From a virus, in the IMG/VR virus record IMGVR_UViG_3300044815_000165, positions 1 through 64,000 of that record: DNA of 64,000 nucleotides. One strand, given 5' to 3'. Position numbers and translations under genes: made by a program. Below, one piece after another: positions 56,592 through 63,631 of the stretch (positions are counted from its first letter, which is position 1; each line of letters starts with the position of its first letter). The notes under the pieces were generated by a model, which did not search any database, had not been told where the DNA came from, and saw nothing but the letters and a program-made list of their open reading frames with translations.

Positions 56592-58435
56592 AGATCGTCT
56601 CGATCGCGATCCAGAATTTCTTGAGCTTCGGCGACGCCGTGATCGGGCTCGGCGGTGCCGGGCTCACGCTCGTCGAGGGCGAGAACCGCGACGACAAGAG
56701 TGCGCACTCGAACGGCAGCGGCAAGAGCGCCATCTTCGACGCGCTCGTGTGGTGCCTGTTCGGGACCACGCTGCGCGGCTACGAGAACGACGAGGTGATC
56801 CACCGCAAGGTCGGCTCGGACTGCCTGGTCAGCGTGTCGCTCGAGACCGACGACGGTGACATGTACATGGTCATGCGCGCGCGCCGCCACAGGGAGTTCA
56901 AGAACTCGCTTCGCGTCAAGTACGTCAACTTCGACGAGGACATGAGCGCAGGAAGCAATGCTGACACGCAGCTCGTCGTGGAGAAGCTCCTCGGATGCAC
57001 GCTGCGGACGTTCCTGTCGAGCGTCGTGTTCGGACAGGATCGCGCGTACAGGTTCTCGTCGCTCACCGACAAGGAGCAGAAGGAGATCCTGGACGAGGTG
57101 CTCGGCGTCGAGCGCTTCGCCGAGGCGTGCACGATCGCGCGCGCTCGCGTCGCGTCGCTCAACACCTCCATCGCGACGATCTCGAAGAGCCTCGATCGCG
57201 CGCGCGAGCTGATGGAGGAGGACGAGACGGAGGTCGACGATCTCCGCGAGAAGGACAAGGGCTTCGAGACGGACCGCACGGCGCGCGTGCTGGACGAGCA
57301 CGAGAAGATGCGCAAGCTCAAGGACCAGATCAAGAAGACGGACCGGACGCTCAACCCGCAGATGCACACCACGCACGCCGCGCTCACCAAGGAGGTGTCC
57401 GTGCTGGACGCCGAGGTGTCCAACGCGCGCGACGTCGTCGCCAAGTCGCATGCCTCGCTCACGCACGCCGACGACGTGGTCTCCTCGATCCAGCGGAAGC
57501 TGAAACAACACGAGACGCGCGGCGGCGTCTGCGGCGCGTGCAAGCGCCCGCTGGACGACGCGGTCGACCACGCGAACATGATCGCGTCCGTGAAGAAGGA
57601 GCTGAAGGCTGCCGAGAAGGTCGCAGCTGCAGCGAAGCTCCTGGCGGAGGCGCACGACACCGCGCTCACCGGCGCGAAGCACAAGCTTCAGAAGAAGCGC
57701 GTGGAGCTGGAAGCACTCGGCAAGTCGGTCATCGCAGCTGCGCAGGCCGAGGCGAACGTGAAGGAGTGGACGCAGCGCCTGACGATCCACGAGGAGCGCG
57801 CCGCGGAGATCGAGGCCGAGACGAACGCCTACGCGGCGCTCATCAAGAAGGTCGAGCTGCGCTACGCGAAGCACTCCGCCGAGGTCGACCTGTTCGACGC
57901 GCAGCTCGCCGCCGAGGAGGCACAGCTGAAGCTCGTCGATTTCTGGGTCAAGGCGTTCGGCGCGCGCGGCCTGCGGTCGCTGCTGCTCGACAGCTCCATG
58001 CCACTCCTCAACGCGGAAGCGGCGCGCGTGTCGCGCGCGATCACCGGCGGTGCGATCAAGGTGCGCTTCTCCGTGACGAGCGACCTTAAGTCCGGCAAGA
58101 CGGTGGACCGCTTCGAGGTCCAGGTCGACAACAAGCACGGCGCCGGCACCTACGCGGGATGCAGCGCCGGCGAGCGCGCCAAGGTCGACCTCTGCGTGGG
58201 GCTCGCGCTGCAGAGCCTAGTCGCGTCGCGCTCTTCAGCGACGTTCAACGTCGTCGCGTTCGACGAGGCGTTCGACCACCTCGACTCGGCGGCGCACGAG
58301 CGCGTCATCGACGTCCTGTCAGAGATCGACAAGGAGAGCGTCTTCGTCATCAGCCACGACGAGGACCTGAAGGCATGGTTCCCGGCCTCGCTGCGCGTGG
58401 TGAAGAAGAATGGCTTCTCCACGGTCGAGACGTAG
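56588..58435 (+). CDS. SbcC/Rad50-type ATPase (T4 gp46-like)
   Basis: 615 residues. Walker A is NGSGKSA (42-48). A long coiled coil runs to the zinc hook VCGACKRPL (C315/C318) and back, from about residue 165 to 470. The C-terminal head has the ABC signature YAGCSAGERAKVDL and Walker B FNVVAFDEAFDHLD near residue 560, with the switch His region VFVISHDEDL. It is the SMC-like partner of the SbcD nuclease. GTG start in a GTGA overlap with the HTH regulator. All functional motifs are present. Confidence 0.88.
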   Translation: MKIVSIAIQNFLSFGDAVIGLGGAGLTLVEGENRDDKSAHSNGSGKSAIFDALVWCLFGTTLRGYENDEVIHRKVGSDCLVSVSLETDDGDMYMVMRARRHREFKNSLRVKYVNFDEDMSAGSNADTQLVVEKLLGCTLRTFLSSVVFGQDRAYRFSSLTDKEQKEILDEVLGVERFAEACTIARARVASLNTSIATISKSLDRARELMEEDETEVDDLREKDKGFETDRTARVLDEHEKMRKLKDQIKKTDRTLNPQMHTTHAALTKEVSVLDAEVSNARDVVAKSHASLTHADDVVSSIQRKLKQHETRGGVCGACKRPLDDAVDHANMIASVKKELKAAEKVAAAAKLLAEAHDTALTGAKHKLQKKRVELEALGKSVIAAAQAEANVKEWTQRLTIHEERAAEIEAETNAYAALIKKVELRYAKHSAEVDLFDAQLAAEEAQLKLVDFWVKAFGARGLRSLLLDSSMPLLNAEAARVSRAITGGAIKVRFSVTSDLKSGKTVDRFEVQVDNKHGAGTYAGCSAGERAKVDLCVGLALQSLVASRSSATFNVVAFDEAFDHLDSAAHERVIDVLSEIDKESVFVISHDEDLKAWFPASLRVVKKNGFSTVET

Positions 58436-58438
58436 ACC

Positions 58439-59002
58439 ATGTCGACGCGTCTCGATTCCATTCGCGGGATGCGCGCGACGCACTCGATCCGATCTCGCGC
58501 GACGCAACCGATCACGGGTCCGTGGTCGTTCCGCGACATCTGCGAGCACGAGGACGGGTGGAAGGAAGTCGGCGCGCATTGGCTCCAGTGCAAGCGCTGC
58601 TGGTGGTGCAAGCCGAAGCTCGGGAAGCCGCCGAGGCTCGAGAGGTTGCCGGCGATCCTCGAGCGCTGCGTGCTGCCGCCGCTGACCGGGAAGATCGACC
58701 TGAGCAAGGTTTTCAGGAATGCTGGCTTTATGCTCGACGATGATCGTGACTCCGTGTTATCGATTGTTCGTGTTCATGTCGTACAACACGTCTTCGTTGA
58801 GGACCCACTCATTCGCAGGTGCGGTGTCGACGTCCGGTTCAACGAGTTCGGCTGGCACTCGGCCGCGCTCTTCAACGAGACCGCGCTCTACGTGCTGCTA
58901 GACGTCGTCGCGAAGGCCGAGCCGCGCAAGCCCCGCGCGCTCTGGTTGGCGATCCAGGCCGCGTTCTCCAAGGGGTGGAAGAAGCCGTGGGAGAGGTCAT
59001 GA
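58439..59002 (+). CDS. Hypothetical protein with Cys pair (187 aa)
   Basis: Starts MSTRLDSIRGMRATHSIRSR. HWLQCKRCWWCKPKLGKP gives a CxxCxxC metal-binding hint near residue 50. The later part (VHVVQHVFVEDPLIRRCGVD, FNEFGWHSAALFNETALYVL) is alpha/beta. Its middle (about 58710-58800) is visibly more AT-rich than the flanks, so it may be of foreign origin. No family was recognised. Confidence 0.62.
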   Translation: MSTRLDSIRGMRATHSIRSRATQPITGPWSFRDICEHEDGWKEVGAHWLQCKRCWWCKPKLGKPPRLERLPAILERCVLPPLTGKIDLSKVFRNAGFMLDDDRDSVLSIVRVHVVQHVFVEDPLIRRCGVDVRFNEFGWHSAALFNETALYVLLDVVAKAEPRKPRALWLAIQAAFSKGWKKPWERS

Positions 59003-59484
59003 GCATCATCGAAGTTTTCAAGCCAACGTTCGACAATTTCCAGGAGACGCCGATCGTCATCTGGCGCGAGAACAACGGACCGATTCGGATCGCTGTCAAC
59101 ATCCTCGACCAGTACCGGAAGTGGAAGGCATCGCAAGCGCTGCCGCTCGCGCGCAAACCGGAACCGGAACCATTTTTCTGGGAGTCCCATGGTCCGGCGA
59201 TCTGTCGCGCCCTCGAACATTGTGGAGCCATGGCGCTCATCATCGAGGGCGCGTCAGATCGCAAGGTCAAGTATCGCTGGTTCCGCAAGAGTCAGAAGGA
59301 GCATCACAGCGGTGACTGGTATTGTATCTCGAGCGTCTACGCCGAGGGCAACAGCGGATCGACCGCTACGCATGTCCGCGTGACGATGCCGACTGACGAA
59401 GACATCGACTTCACCTTCTCGCCCGTGATGATGAAGGAGTGGCTCAAGCCGAAGCCGGCGAGTCCTGATGGTGTGGAGATCTGA
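58999..59484 (+). CDS. Hypothetical protein before the methyltransferase (161 aa)
   Basis: MSIIEVFKPTFDNFQETPIV, an FWESHGPAICRALEHCGAMA segment and a Trp-rich part (VKYRWFRKSQKEHHSGDWYC) describe a soluble alpha/beta protein. It is translationally coupled to the MT-A70 gene by TGATG. No family was recognised. Confidence 0.65.
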   Translation: MSIIEVFKPTFDNFQETPIVIWRENNGPIRIAVNILDQYRKWKASQALPLARKPEPEPFFWESHGPAICRALEHCGAMALIIEGASDRKVKYRWFRKSQKEHHSGDWYCISSVYAEGNSGSTATHVRVTMPTDEDIDFTFSPVMMKEWLKPKPASPDGVEI

Positions 59485-60179
59485 TGCAGCACGCACAGGT
59501 CAGTGCGCTCGCGCGCCTCTTCGCGTTGGAAGCGGGGAAACCGTTCCGTCGTGATCTTCCGTGCAGGGTGCTCACGGCTGATCCCGCGTGGATGTTCAAC
59601 GATCCGCTTCCCGGTGCCGGGCGCGGAGCGGCGAAGAACTATCGCACCCAGTACATCGACGACATCATCTACCGACGCGGCTTCGAGTTCGACTGGCCGG
59701 CGATCGCTGACGATGCGATCCTCGTCCTGTGGCGCGTCGCCTCGCAGGTCGAGGACGCCTACCGCGTGATGCGCGGCTGGGAGTTCGAGCCGAAGAGCGA
59801 GTTCGTCTGGAACAAGCTCACCAAGAACGGCAAGAAGTGGATGGGCATGGGACGCACAGGGCGTCAGGCCCACGAGATCGCCATCATCGGCACGCGCGGG
59901 CGATCCGCGCTCGTGATGAAGGACCTCGGCGTCCGCTCCACCTTCGAGGCGCGGGTGCCCGTCTACGAGGCGAATCATCCGTACGTGCTCGAGGGCAGGG
60001 TGAAGGCGGGCAGCTACGTCCACAGCGGCAAACCAGAAGAGTTCCGGATCATGCTAGAGCAGATGTGCAAGGGTCCGTTCGTCGAGCTGTTCGGACGACG
60101 CACGCGTCCGGGTTGGAGCGTGCGAGGCAACCAAGTATGGGACGGCGTGAGCGACCACGTCCGTGTCGTGAGGAACTGA
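59484..60179 (+). CDS. MT-A70 family N6-adenine methyltransferase
   Basis: 231 residues. The catalytic motif is ADPAWMF (D33-P-A-W36), the DPPW of MT-A70 with Ala for the second Pro. Other family motifs are VLWRVASQVEDAYRVMRGWE, EFVWNKLTKNGKKWMGMGRT, AHEIAIIGTRGR, and the C-terminal KPEEFRIMLEQMC ... FVELFGRRTRPGWSVRGNQ that closes the cofactor site. It probably methylates adenine in phage DNA, perhaps to evade host restriction. Whether the Ala substitution is tolerated is not known. Confidence 0.82.
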   Translation: MQHAQVSALARLFALEAGKPFRRDLPCRVLTADPAWMFNDPLPGAGRGAAKNYRTQYIDDIIYRRGFEFDWPAIADDAILVLWRVASQVEDAYRVMRGWEFEPKSEFVWNKLTKNGKKWMGMGRTGRQAHEIAIIGTRGRSALVMKDLGVRSTFEARVPVYEANHPYVLEGRVKAGSYVHSGKPEEFRIMLEQMCKGPFVELFGRRTRPGWSVRGNQVWDGVSDHVRVVRN

Positions 60180-60610
60180 TGGCGCTCACCTACCCCAACG
60201 AAGTTACGATCCAGATGACCTTCGTGGTCTGCTGCCACGCGGGCTGCGGCGTCACCTTCGGGATGCCGCAACGCATGTCCGACGATCGCCGCAAGGACCA
60301 CCAGCTGTTCTACTGCCCCAACGGGCACTCGCAGCACTTCAACACCAAGTCCGAGGCCGAGCTGCTCAAGGACAAGGTCGCGCAGCTCGAGAAGGACAAG
60401 CAGAGCCTCATCAAGAAGCGCGAGTGGGCGGACGAGTCCGCACGCAAGGCGACCCACGATGCGAAGACGGCCCGCTCGCACGCGAAGCGTGCCATCACGA
60501 TCTCGCGGAAGCTCCGTCAACGTCTCAAGACGGGGCTGTGTCCGTGCTGCGAGGTGAAGTTCGACAACCTCGAAGCGCACATGTCCGAAGTCCACCCCAA
60601 GTACCGCTGA
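60179..60610 (+). CDS. Zinc-finger protein with coiled coil (143 aa)
   Basis: N-terminal CCHAGCGVTFGMP and FYCPNGHSQHF form a zinc ribbon. A charged coiled coil runs from about 58 to 110 (ELLKDKVAQLEKDKQSLIKK). The C-terminus LCPCCEVKFDNLEAHMSEVH is C2H2-like. TGATG start with the methyltransferase gene suggests joint expression. The same architecture occurs in many phage proteins of unknown function. Confidence 0.72.
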   Translation: MALTYPNEVTIQMTFVVCCHAGCGVTFGMPQRMSDDRRKDHQLFYCPNGHSQHFNTKSEAELLKDKVAQLEKDKQSLIKKREWADESARKATHDAKTARSHAKRAITISRKLRQRLKTGLCPCCEVKFDNLEAHMSEVHPKYR

Positions 60611-60622
60611 AGGAGCTACCAG

Positions 60623-60961
60623 ATGAATGACACGAGCAACGCGAGCAACGACCTCGCGACCTTGATGACGAACGCGCAGAAGCAACTCGACGAGCACGCC
60701 GCGTGGCTCGCCGCCGAGATCACCAACCTCACACCGGAGCAGGCCGCGCCGTTCATGCGGTCGATGCTCGTCATCCAGACGAAGCAGATCAAGCTCCGCA
60801 TGGCGCGCGCCGATAAAGACAGCGTGTCGGTCGTGTGGGACTACCCGGACGAGCTGGGTGAGTTCCTCAGGGAACGCGCACCGGATCACCTCCGCGCGTC
60901 GCTCGCCGGTGGTCACCTCGTGGAGATCGACGCGCCGTCGGTGCGTCCGGTGTCCGCGTGA
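60623..60961 (+). CDS. Hypothetical helical protein (112 aa)
   Basis: MNDTSNASNDLATLMTNAQK is followed by a helical body (LDEHAAWLAAEITNLTPEQA, MRSMLVIQTKQIKLRMARAD) and a short mixed C-terminus (LGEFLRERAPDHLRASLAGG). AAGGAG lies upstream of the ATG. No family was recognised. Confidence 0.66.
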   Translation: MNDTSNASNDLATLMTNAQKQLDEHAAWLAAEITNLTPEQAAPFMRSMLVIQTKQIKLRMARADKDSVSVVWDYPDELGEFLRERAPDHLRASLAGGHLVEIDAPSVRPVSA

Positions 60962-61140
60962 AGATCGACGTCGACAAGGTCCGCGCGATCCAACGAACGG
61001 CGTCCAGCCAGCTCGCGGGCATGCAGGCGCCTGTCGAGGTGCGGACCGCGGTGGACCTGCTCGACATCTTGCTCGACGAGCTGGTCGAGCGCGACGCCGC
61101 CGCCGAGACGCTCGCCGCGTCGATGACGTACGCGCAGTAG
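60958..61140 (+). CDS. Small helical protein (60 aa)
   Basis: GTG start in a GTGA overlap. MKIDVDKVRAIQRTASSQLA and VEVRTAVDLLDILLDELVER form a helical hairpin. It ends just before the convergent reverse-strand gene at 61143. No family was recognised. Confidence 0.62.
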   Translation: MKIDVDKVRAIQRTASSQLAGMQAPVEVRTAVDLLDILLDELVERDAAAETLAASMTYAQ

Positions 61141-61142
61141 AT

Positions 61143-61286
61143 CTAGCGGCCGAGAGGTAGCGCTCGCAACAGCTCGATCACGCAGAGGAGCAGGATCGGC
61201 ACCCACGCCGGGCACTTCCCGAGCGCCGATGCGATGGTGCAGATGAACGCGGCGATGGCGATGATCAGAAAGACGGTGAGAGGCAT
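61143..61286 (-). CDS. Small reverse-strand two-span membrane protein (47 aa)
   Basis: On the minus strand MPLTVFLIIAIAAFICTIAS then ALGKCPAWVPILLLCVIELL RALPLGR: two hydrophobic helices separated by a Lys/Pro turn. It exactly fills the 144-nt gap between two plus-strand genes. A TACTCT box lies 6 nt before the ATG on the minus strand, the same leaderless geometry as elsewhere. Function unknown; holin-like or membrane regulator are possibilities. Confidence 0.68.
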   Translation of the reverse strand: MPLTVFLIIAIAAFICTIASALGKCPAWVPILLLCVIELLRALPLGR

Positions 61287-61920
61287 GCCCGAAGAGTACC
61301 CGACGCAGGACATGAAGAGCAGATTGCGCACCGCAAGCGGTAAGCGCCCGAGCGTCCACAAGGCACAGCGCGCTCCCGTCACGTCGATCGCCAAGGTCCT
61401 GTCGAACCGCACGCGAAAGAACAGCCGCCGCAAGGGCAACCGCAACGAGCTGGACATCGCGAAGGTGTTCTCGAATTGGAGCGGTGAGCTGGTGCGTCGC
61501 ACGCCGGGCTCCGGCGGATGGTCGACCGAGAAGTTCGGCGTGACTGCCGACCTCGTGTGTCCGAAGAAGGCGTTCCCGTTCCACGTCGAGGTGAAGAACC
61601 GCCAGGGGTGGTTCCTCGATGACCTCGTCACCGGCGCGCGCGACGACCACGACAAGAGCATCGTGCAGTGGTGGATCCAGTGCACGACGTCGTGCCCCGC
61701 GAAGAAGATCCCGCTGCTCGTGTTCCGGCGCAGCCGCCAGCCGTGGCTCGTCATGATCGCTACGACGTCTCTCCCGGGCATCTACATGCTGCCGAACGTC
61801 ATCGCCACGACGATGGGAGGCGAGGTCGGCGACACTGTCCGCGACGTCAGCGTGGTGTTGCTGAGCACGTTCCTCGGCGCCGCGTCCGTCCCCAAGGGTT
61901 TGCGAAACTACAACAAGTAG
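61285..61920 (+). CDS. PD-(D/E)XK nuclease (Hjc/RecB-like fold)
   Basis: 211 residues from ATG 61285 (alternatives at 61312). The catalytic core is visible: KGNRNELDIAKVFSNWSGEL with an early acidic residue, GVTADLVCP for the Asp, and FHVEVKNRQGW for the E-x-K. Two CxxxC segments follow. Such proteins resolve Holliday junctions or cut branched DNA. The N-terminal 40 residues are basic. Its start overlaps, base for base, the start of the reverse-strand gene at 61286 in a GCATGC palindrome. Confidence 0.75.
   Translation: MPEEYPTQDMKSRLRTASGKRPSVHKAQRAPVTSIAKVLSNRTRKNSRRKGNRNELDIAKVFSNWSGELVRRTPGSGGWSTEKFGVTADLVCPKKAFPFHVEVKNRQGWFLDDLVTGARDDHDKSIVQWWIQCTTSCPAKKIPLLVFRRSRQPWLVMIATTSLPGIYMLPNVIATTMGGEVGDTVRDVSVVLLSTFLGAASVPKGLRNYNK
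61293..61298 (-). promoter_or_regulatory. TACTCT -10 box of the reverse-strand membrane gene
   Basis: On the minus strand TACTCT is separated by 6 nt (TTCGGG) from the ATG at 61286. It lies inside the coding start of the plus-strand nuclease, so expression of the two could exclude each other. Confidence 0.4.
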
Positions 61921-61929
61921 AGGATGTCG

Positions 61930-62379
61930 ATGGAGAAGCTAGTCAGCGGATTGTTCAAGATCGTGTGCGCAACGTGTCCCGCGCACGCCGTGATCCACGA
62001 GTCCGTGAGGTACCAGGACGGGCTCCTCGTCCACTACGAGTGCCACGACAAGGAGTACCTGGTCGCGATGTACCCACACTTGACGCGCGCCATCGTCCAC
62101 AAGGACGGCGGTCGGTGGTTGTACGCGTTCAACGTGGTCAAGCCAGACGTCAGCTGTCTGCACGAGCCGATCGAGTGCGTCTACGTCCTCGACACCGAGC
62201 TGGAACCGATGAGCCCGGAGAGAATCGCCGAGATGCACAAGCACCTCTCCGAGAGCCTACCCATCGCGGAGGTCTCGGGACGGCCGAGCTTCTGCGAGAC
62301 CGAAGAGGCGTGGATCGACCTCCTCGCGGAGGGACGCAAGACGCTGGCGCTGCTGGCGCGTTTCGTGGGGAAGACGTGA
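61930..62379 (+). CDS. Hypothetical Cys-rich protein (149 aa)
   Basis: ATG 61930 is favoured because AGAGG lies 6 nt upstream; an ATG at 61924 directly abuts it. MEKLVSGLFKIVCATCPAHA and LLVHYECHDKEYLVAMYPHL carry Cys and His pairs (VCATC, YECH) that may bind zinc. The C-terminal half is helical and acidic. No family was recognised. Confidence 0.68.
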   Translation: MEKLVSGLFKIVCATCPAHAVIHESVRYQDGLLVHYECHDKEYLVAMYPHLTRAIVHKDGGRWLYAFNVVKPDVSCLHEPIECVYVLDTELEPMSPERIAEMHKHLSESLPIAEVSGRPSFCETEEAWIDLLAEGRKTLALLARFVGKT

Positions 62380-62585
62380 AGCGTTTCCTCTTCGTCGACT
62401 CGGTCTTCTCGGGCGTGTTCCACTTCTTCGACCTCAACGAGTACCTCGCGTTCGAGCGCGGCTTCTCGGTGGCGATAGAGCGCTACGCCTCGCGCGTGTC
62501 GTTCAAGTTCTGGGATCCCGAAGACCCGGATCTCGATGTCATCGAGTCCCAGTCCGAGGTAGAGAAAGCCAGGAGGAAAACATGA
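62376..62585 (+). CDS. Small hypothetical protein (69 aa)
   Basis: GTG start in a GTGA overlap. MKRFLFVDSVFSGVFHFFDL NEYLAFERGFSVAIERYASR is a hydrophobic and aromatic alpha/beta core, followed by an acidic helical end. It overlaps the next gene by ATGA. No family was recognised. Confidence 0.65.
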   Translation: MKRFLFVDSVFSGVFHFFDLNEYLAFERGFSVAIERYASRVSFKFWDPEDPDLDVIESQSEVEKARRKT

Positions 62586-62953
62586 GACGTCCACGCCATC
62601 TAGATTTCGAGTGCGGCACCTGCGGGTTCATCGGCGAGGTGTTCGTGGAGACGAATGACGACAACACGCCGCTGGAAGAGCAGCACTGCGCGCAGCCCGT
62701 CACGGATCTATCGGAGGCTGCCGAGACCTGCGGCGCGACTTGCGGCGCCGTCCTCGAGCAGCGCGACACCGTCTTCAACGGCTACATGAAGACCATCGTG
62801 AAGGGCAGCCACGACTACAACGACCGCGAGCGCGAGCGCCTCGAGAAGCGCAGCGACGAGCACTGGAAGCGTGAAGGTCGCCACGAGGCGATCGAGCGCG
62901 AGCGTTCCATGCTCAAGAAGAACGGCATGGAGGGTGCCGGCGGCGTGCGGTGA
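62582..62953 (+). CDS. Zinc-ribbon protein, FmdB-like (123 aa)
   Basis: MRRPRHLDFECGTCGFIGEV and AAETCGATCGAVLEQR supply two CxxC knuckles (C11/C14 and about C49/C53), typical of a zinc ribbon. The second half is a highly charged helix (HDYNDRERERLEKRSDEHWK). ATGA overlap upstream and GTGA downstream. It may interact with DNA or RNA; function unknown. Confidence 0.7.
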   Translation: MRRPRHLDFECGTCGFIGEVFVETNDDNTPLEEQHCAQPVTDLSEAAETCGATCGAVLEQRDTVFNGYMKTIVKGSHDYNDRERERLEKRSDEHWKREGRHEAIERERSMLKKNGMEGAGGVR

Positions 62954-63249
62954 AGGTCCTCATCGCTGTAGACGTCGCGGAGGACGAGACGAACAGGATC
63001 ACGATCACGTGCGAGAACTGCGGCGTCGAGATCGCCGACACACACGAGGGTCCGGCGATCATCAACATCAAGGGGAACATCCCGCAGGCCGCGTTCGAGG
63101 CGTTCAAGCGGCAGTGGCTCAAGGCCGTCGAGAGCGGGTCGCTCCGCCCGATGATCGTCAACGCCGAAGACGTGCAGCTCATCCAACCTGAACCATCACT
63201 ACGAGCGTTGGTCGTGTCGCACGCGAAGTCGTGCAAGAAGTCAGGCTGA
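62950..63249 (+). CDS. Hypothetical zinc-binding protein (99 aa)
   Basis: GTG start in an overlap. VDVAEDETNRITITCENCGV EIADTHEG shows a CxxC, with a basic C-terminus (SHAKSCKKSG). Middle section IPQAAFEAFKRQWLKAVESG is helical. It ends the operon; 118 nt of intergenic sequence follow. No family was recognised. Confidence 0.66.
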   Translation: MKVLIAVDVAEDETNRITITCENCGVEIADTHEGPAIINIKGNIPQAAFEAFKRQWLKAVESGSLRPMIVNAEDVQLIQPEPSLRALVVSHAKSCKKSG

Positions 63250-63259
63250 ACAGTTCGTC

Positions 63260-63274
63260 TGTACCACTGGTACA
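63260..63274. promoter_or_regulatory. 15-bp inverted repeat TGTACCA-C-TGGTACA
   Basis: Perfect 7-bp arms around one central base, 11 nt after the stop at 63249. It is a typical operator shape and lies about 60 nt upstream of the promoter for the terminase-like operon. Confidence 0.45.
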
Positions 63275-63295
63275 TGGATCGTCGCCGGGAGCCCG

Positions 63296-63316
63296 ATCGT
63301 GTGTCGTCAACACGAT
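63296..63316. promoter_or_regulatory. Inverted repeat ATCGTGT-N7-ACACGAT
   Basis: Seven-base arms (63296-63302, 63310-63316) with a 7-nt loop, between the 15-bp repeat and the -35 box. It could be a second operator or a hairpin; no T-run follows, so termination is not evident. Confidence 0.4.
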
Positions 63317-63332
63317 GTCCAGAACGGGGCGG

Positions 63333-63361
63333 TTGCACCTACCACCCGAGCTGCGTAGACT
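63333..63361 (+). promoter_or_regulatory. Promoter TTGCAC-17-TAGACT
   Basis: TTGCAC (63333-63338), 17-nt spacer, TAGACT (63356-63361) and 6 nt to the GTG at 63368. No Shine-Dalgarno sequence, so leaderless translation is likely. Two inverted repeats lie directly upstream. Confidence 0.65.
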
Positions 63362-63367
63362 GAACTG

Positions 63368-63631
63368 GTGCCCGGGGCTCGCCGTCGTCGCAAACCCGTC
63401 GTGAAGGTCGACCTCTTCGCCAAGGCGAAGTGGATGATCGGGCGCGGGATCCCGCCGTCCTACGTGGCCGAGAGGCTCAACGTTTCGCGTACCACGCTGT
63501 GGTCCTGGCGCCGACTGATGAACCACGACAGCACGTTCAAGGAGCTGCGTCGGCGCGTCTTGATGTTGCCGGCGCATCTGCGCGACCAGCTCGTCACCGA
63601 CCTGTCCGATGCCAGGAGAGCTGCAGCATGA
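63368..63631 (+). CDS. Small HTH protein before the terminase-like gene (87 aa)
   Basis: GTG start 6 nt after the -10 box. MPGARRRRKPVVKVDLFAKA is basic, followed by a helix-turn-helix (WMIGRGIPPSYVAERLNVSR TTLWSWRRLM). The C-terminus is helical (RRRVLMLPAHLRDQLVTDLS). A packaging-site recognition role is possible by position, but the HTH alone does not prove it. It overlaps the next gene by ATGA. Confidence 0.66.
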   Translation: MPGARRRRKPVVKVDLFAKAKWMIGRGIPPSYVAERLNVSRTTLWSWRRLMNHDSTFKELRRRVLMLPAHLRDQLVTDLSDARRAAA

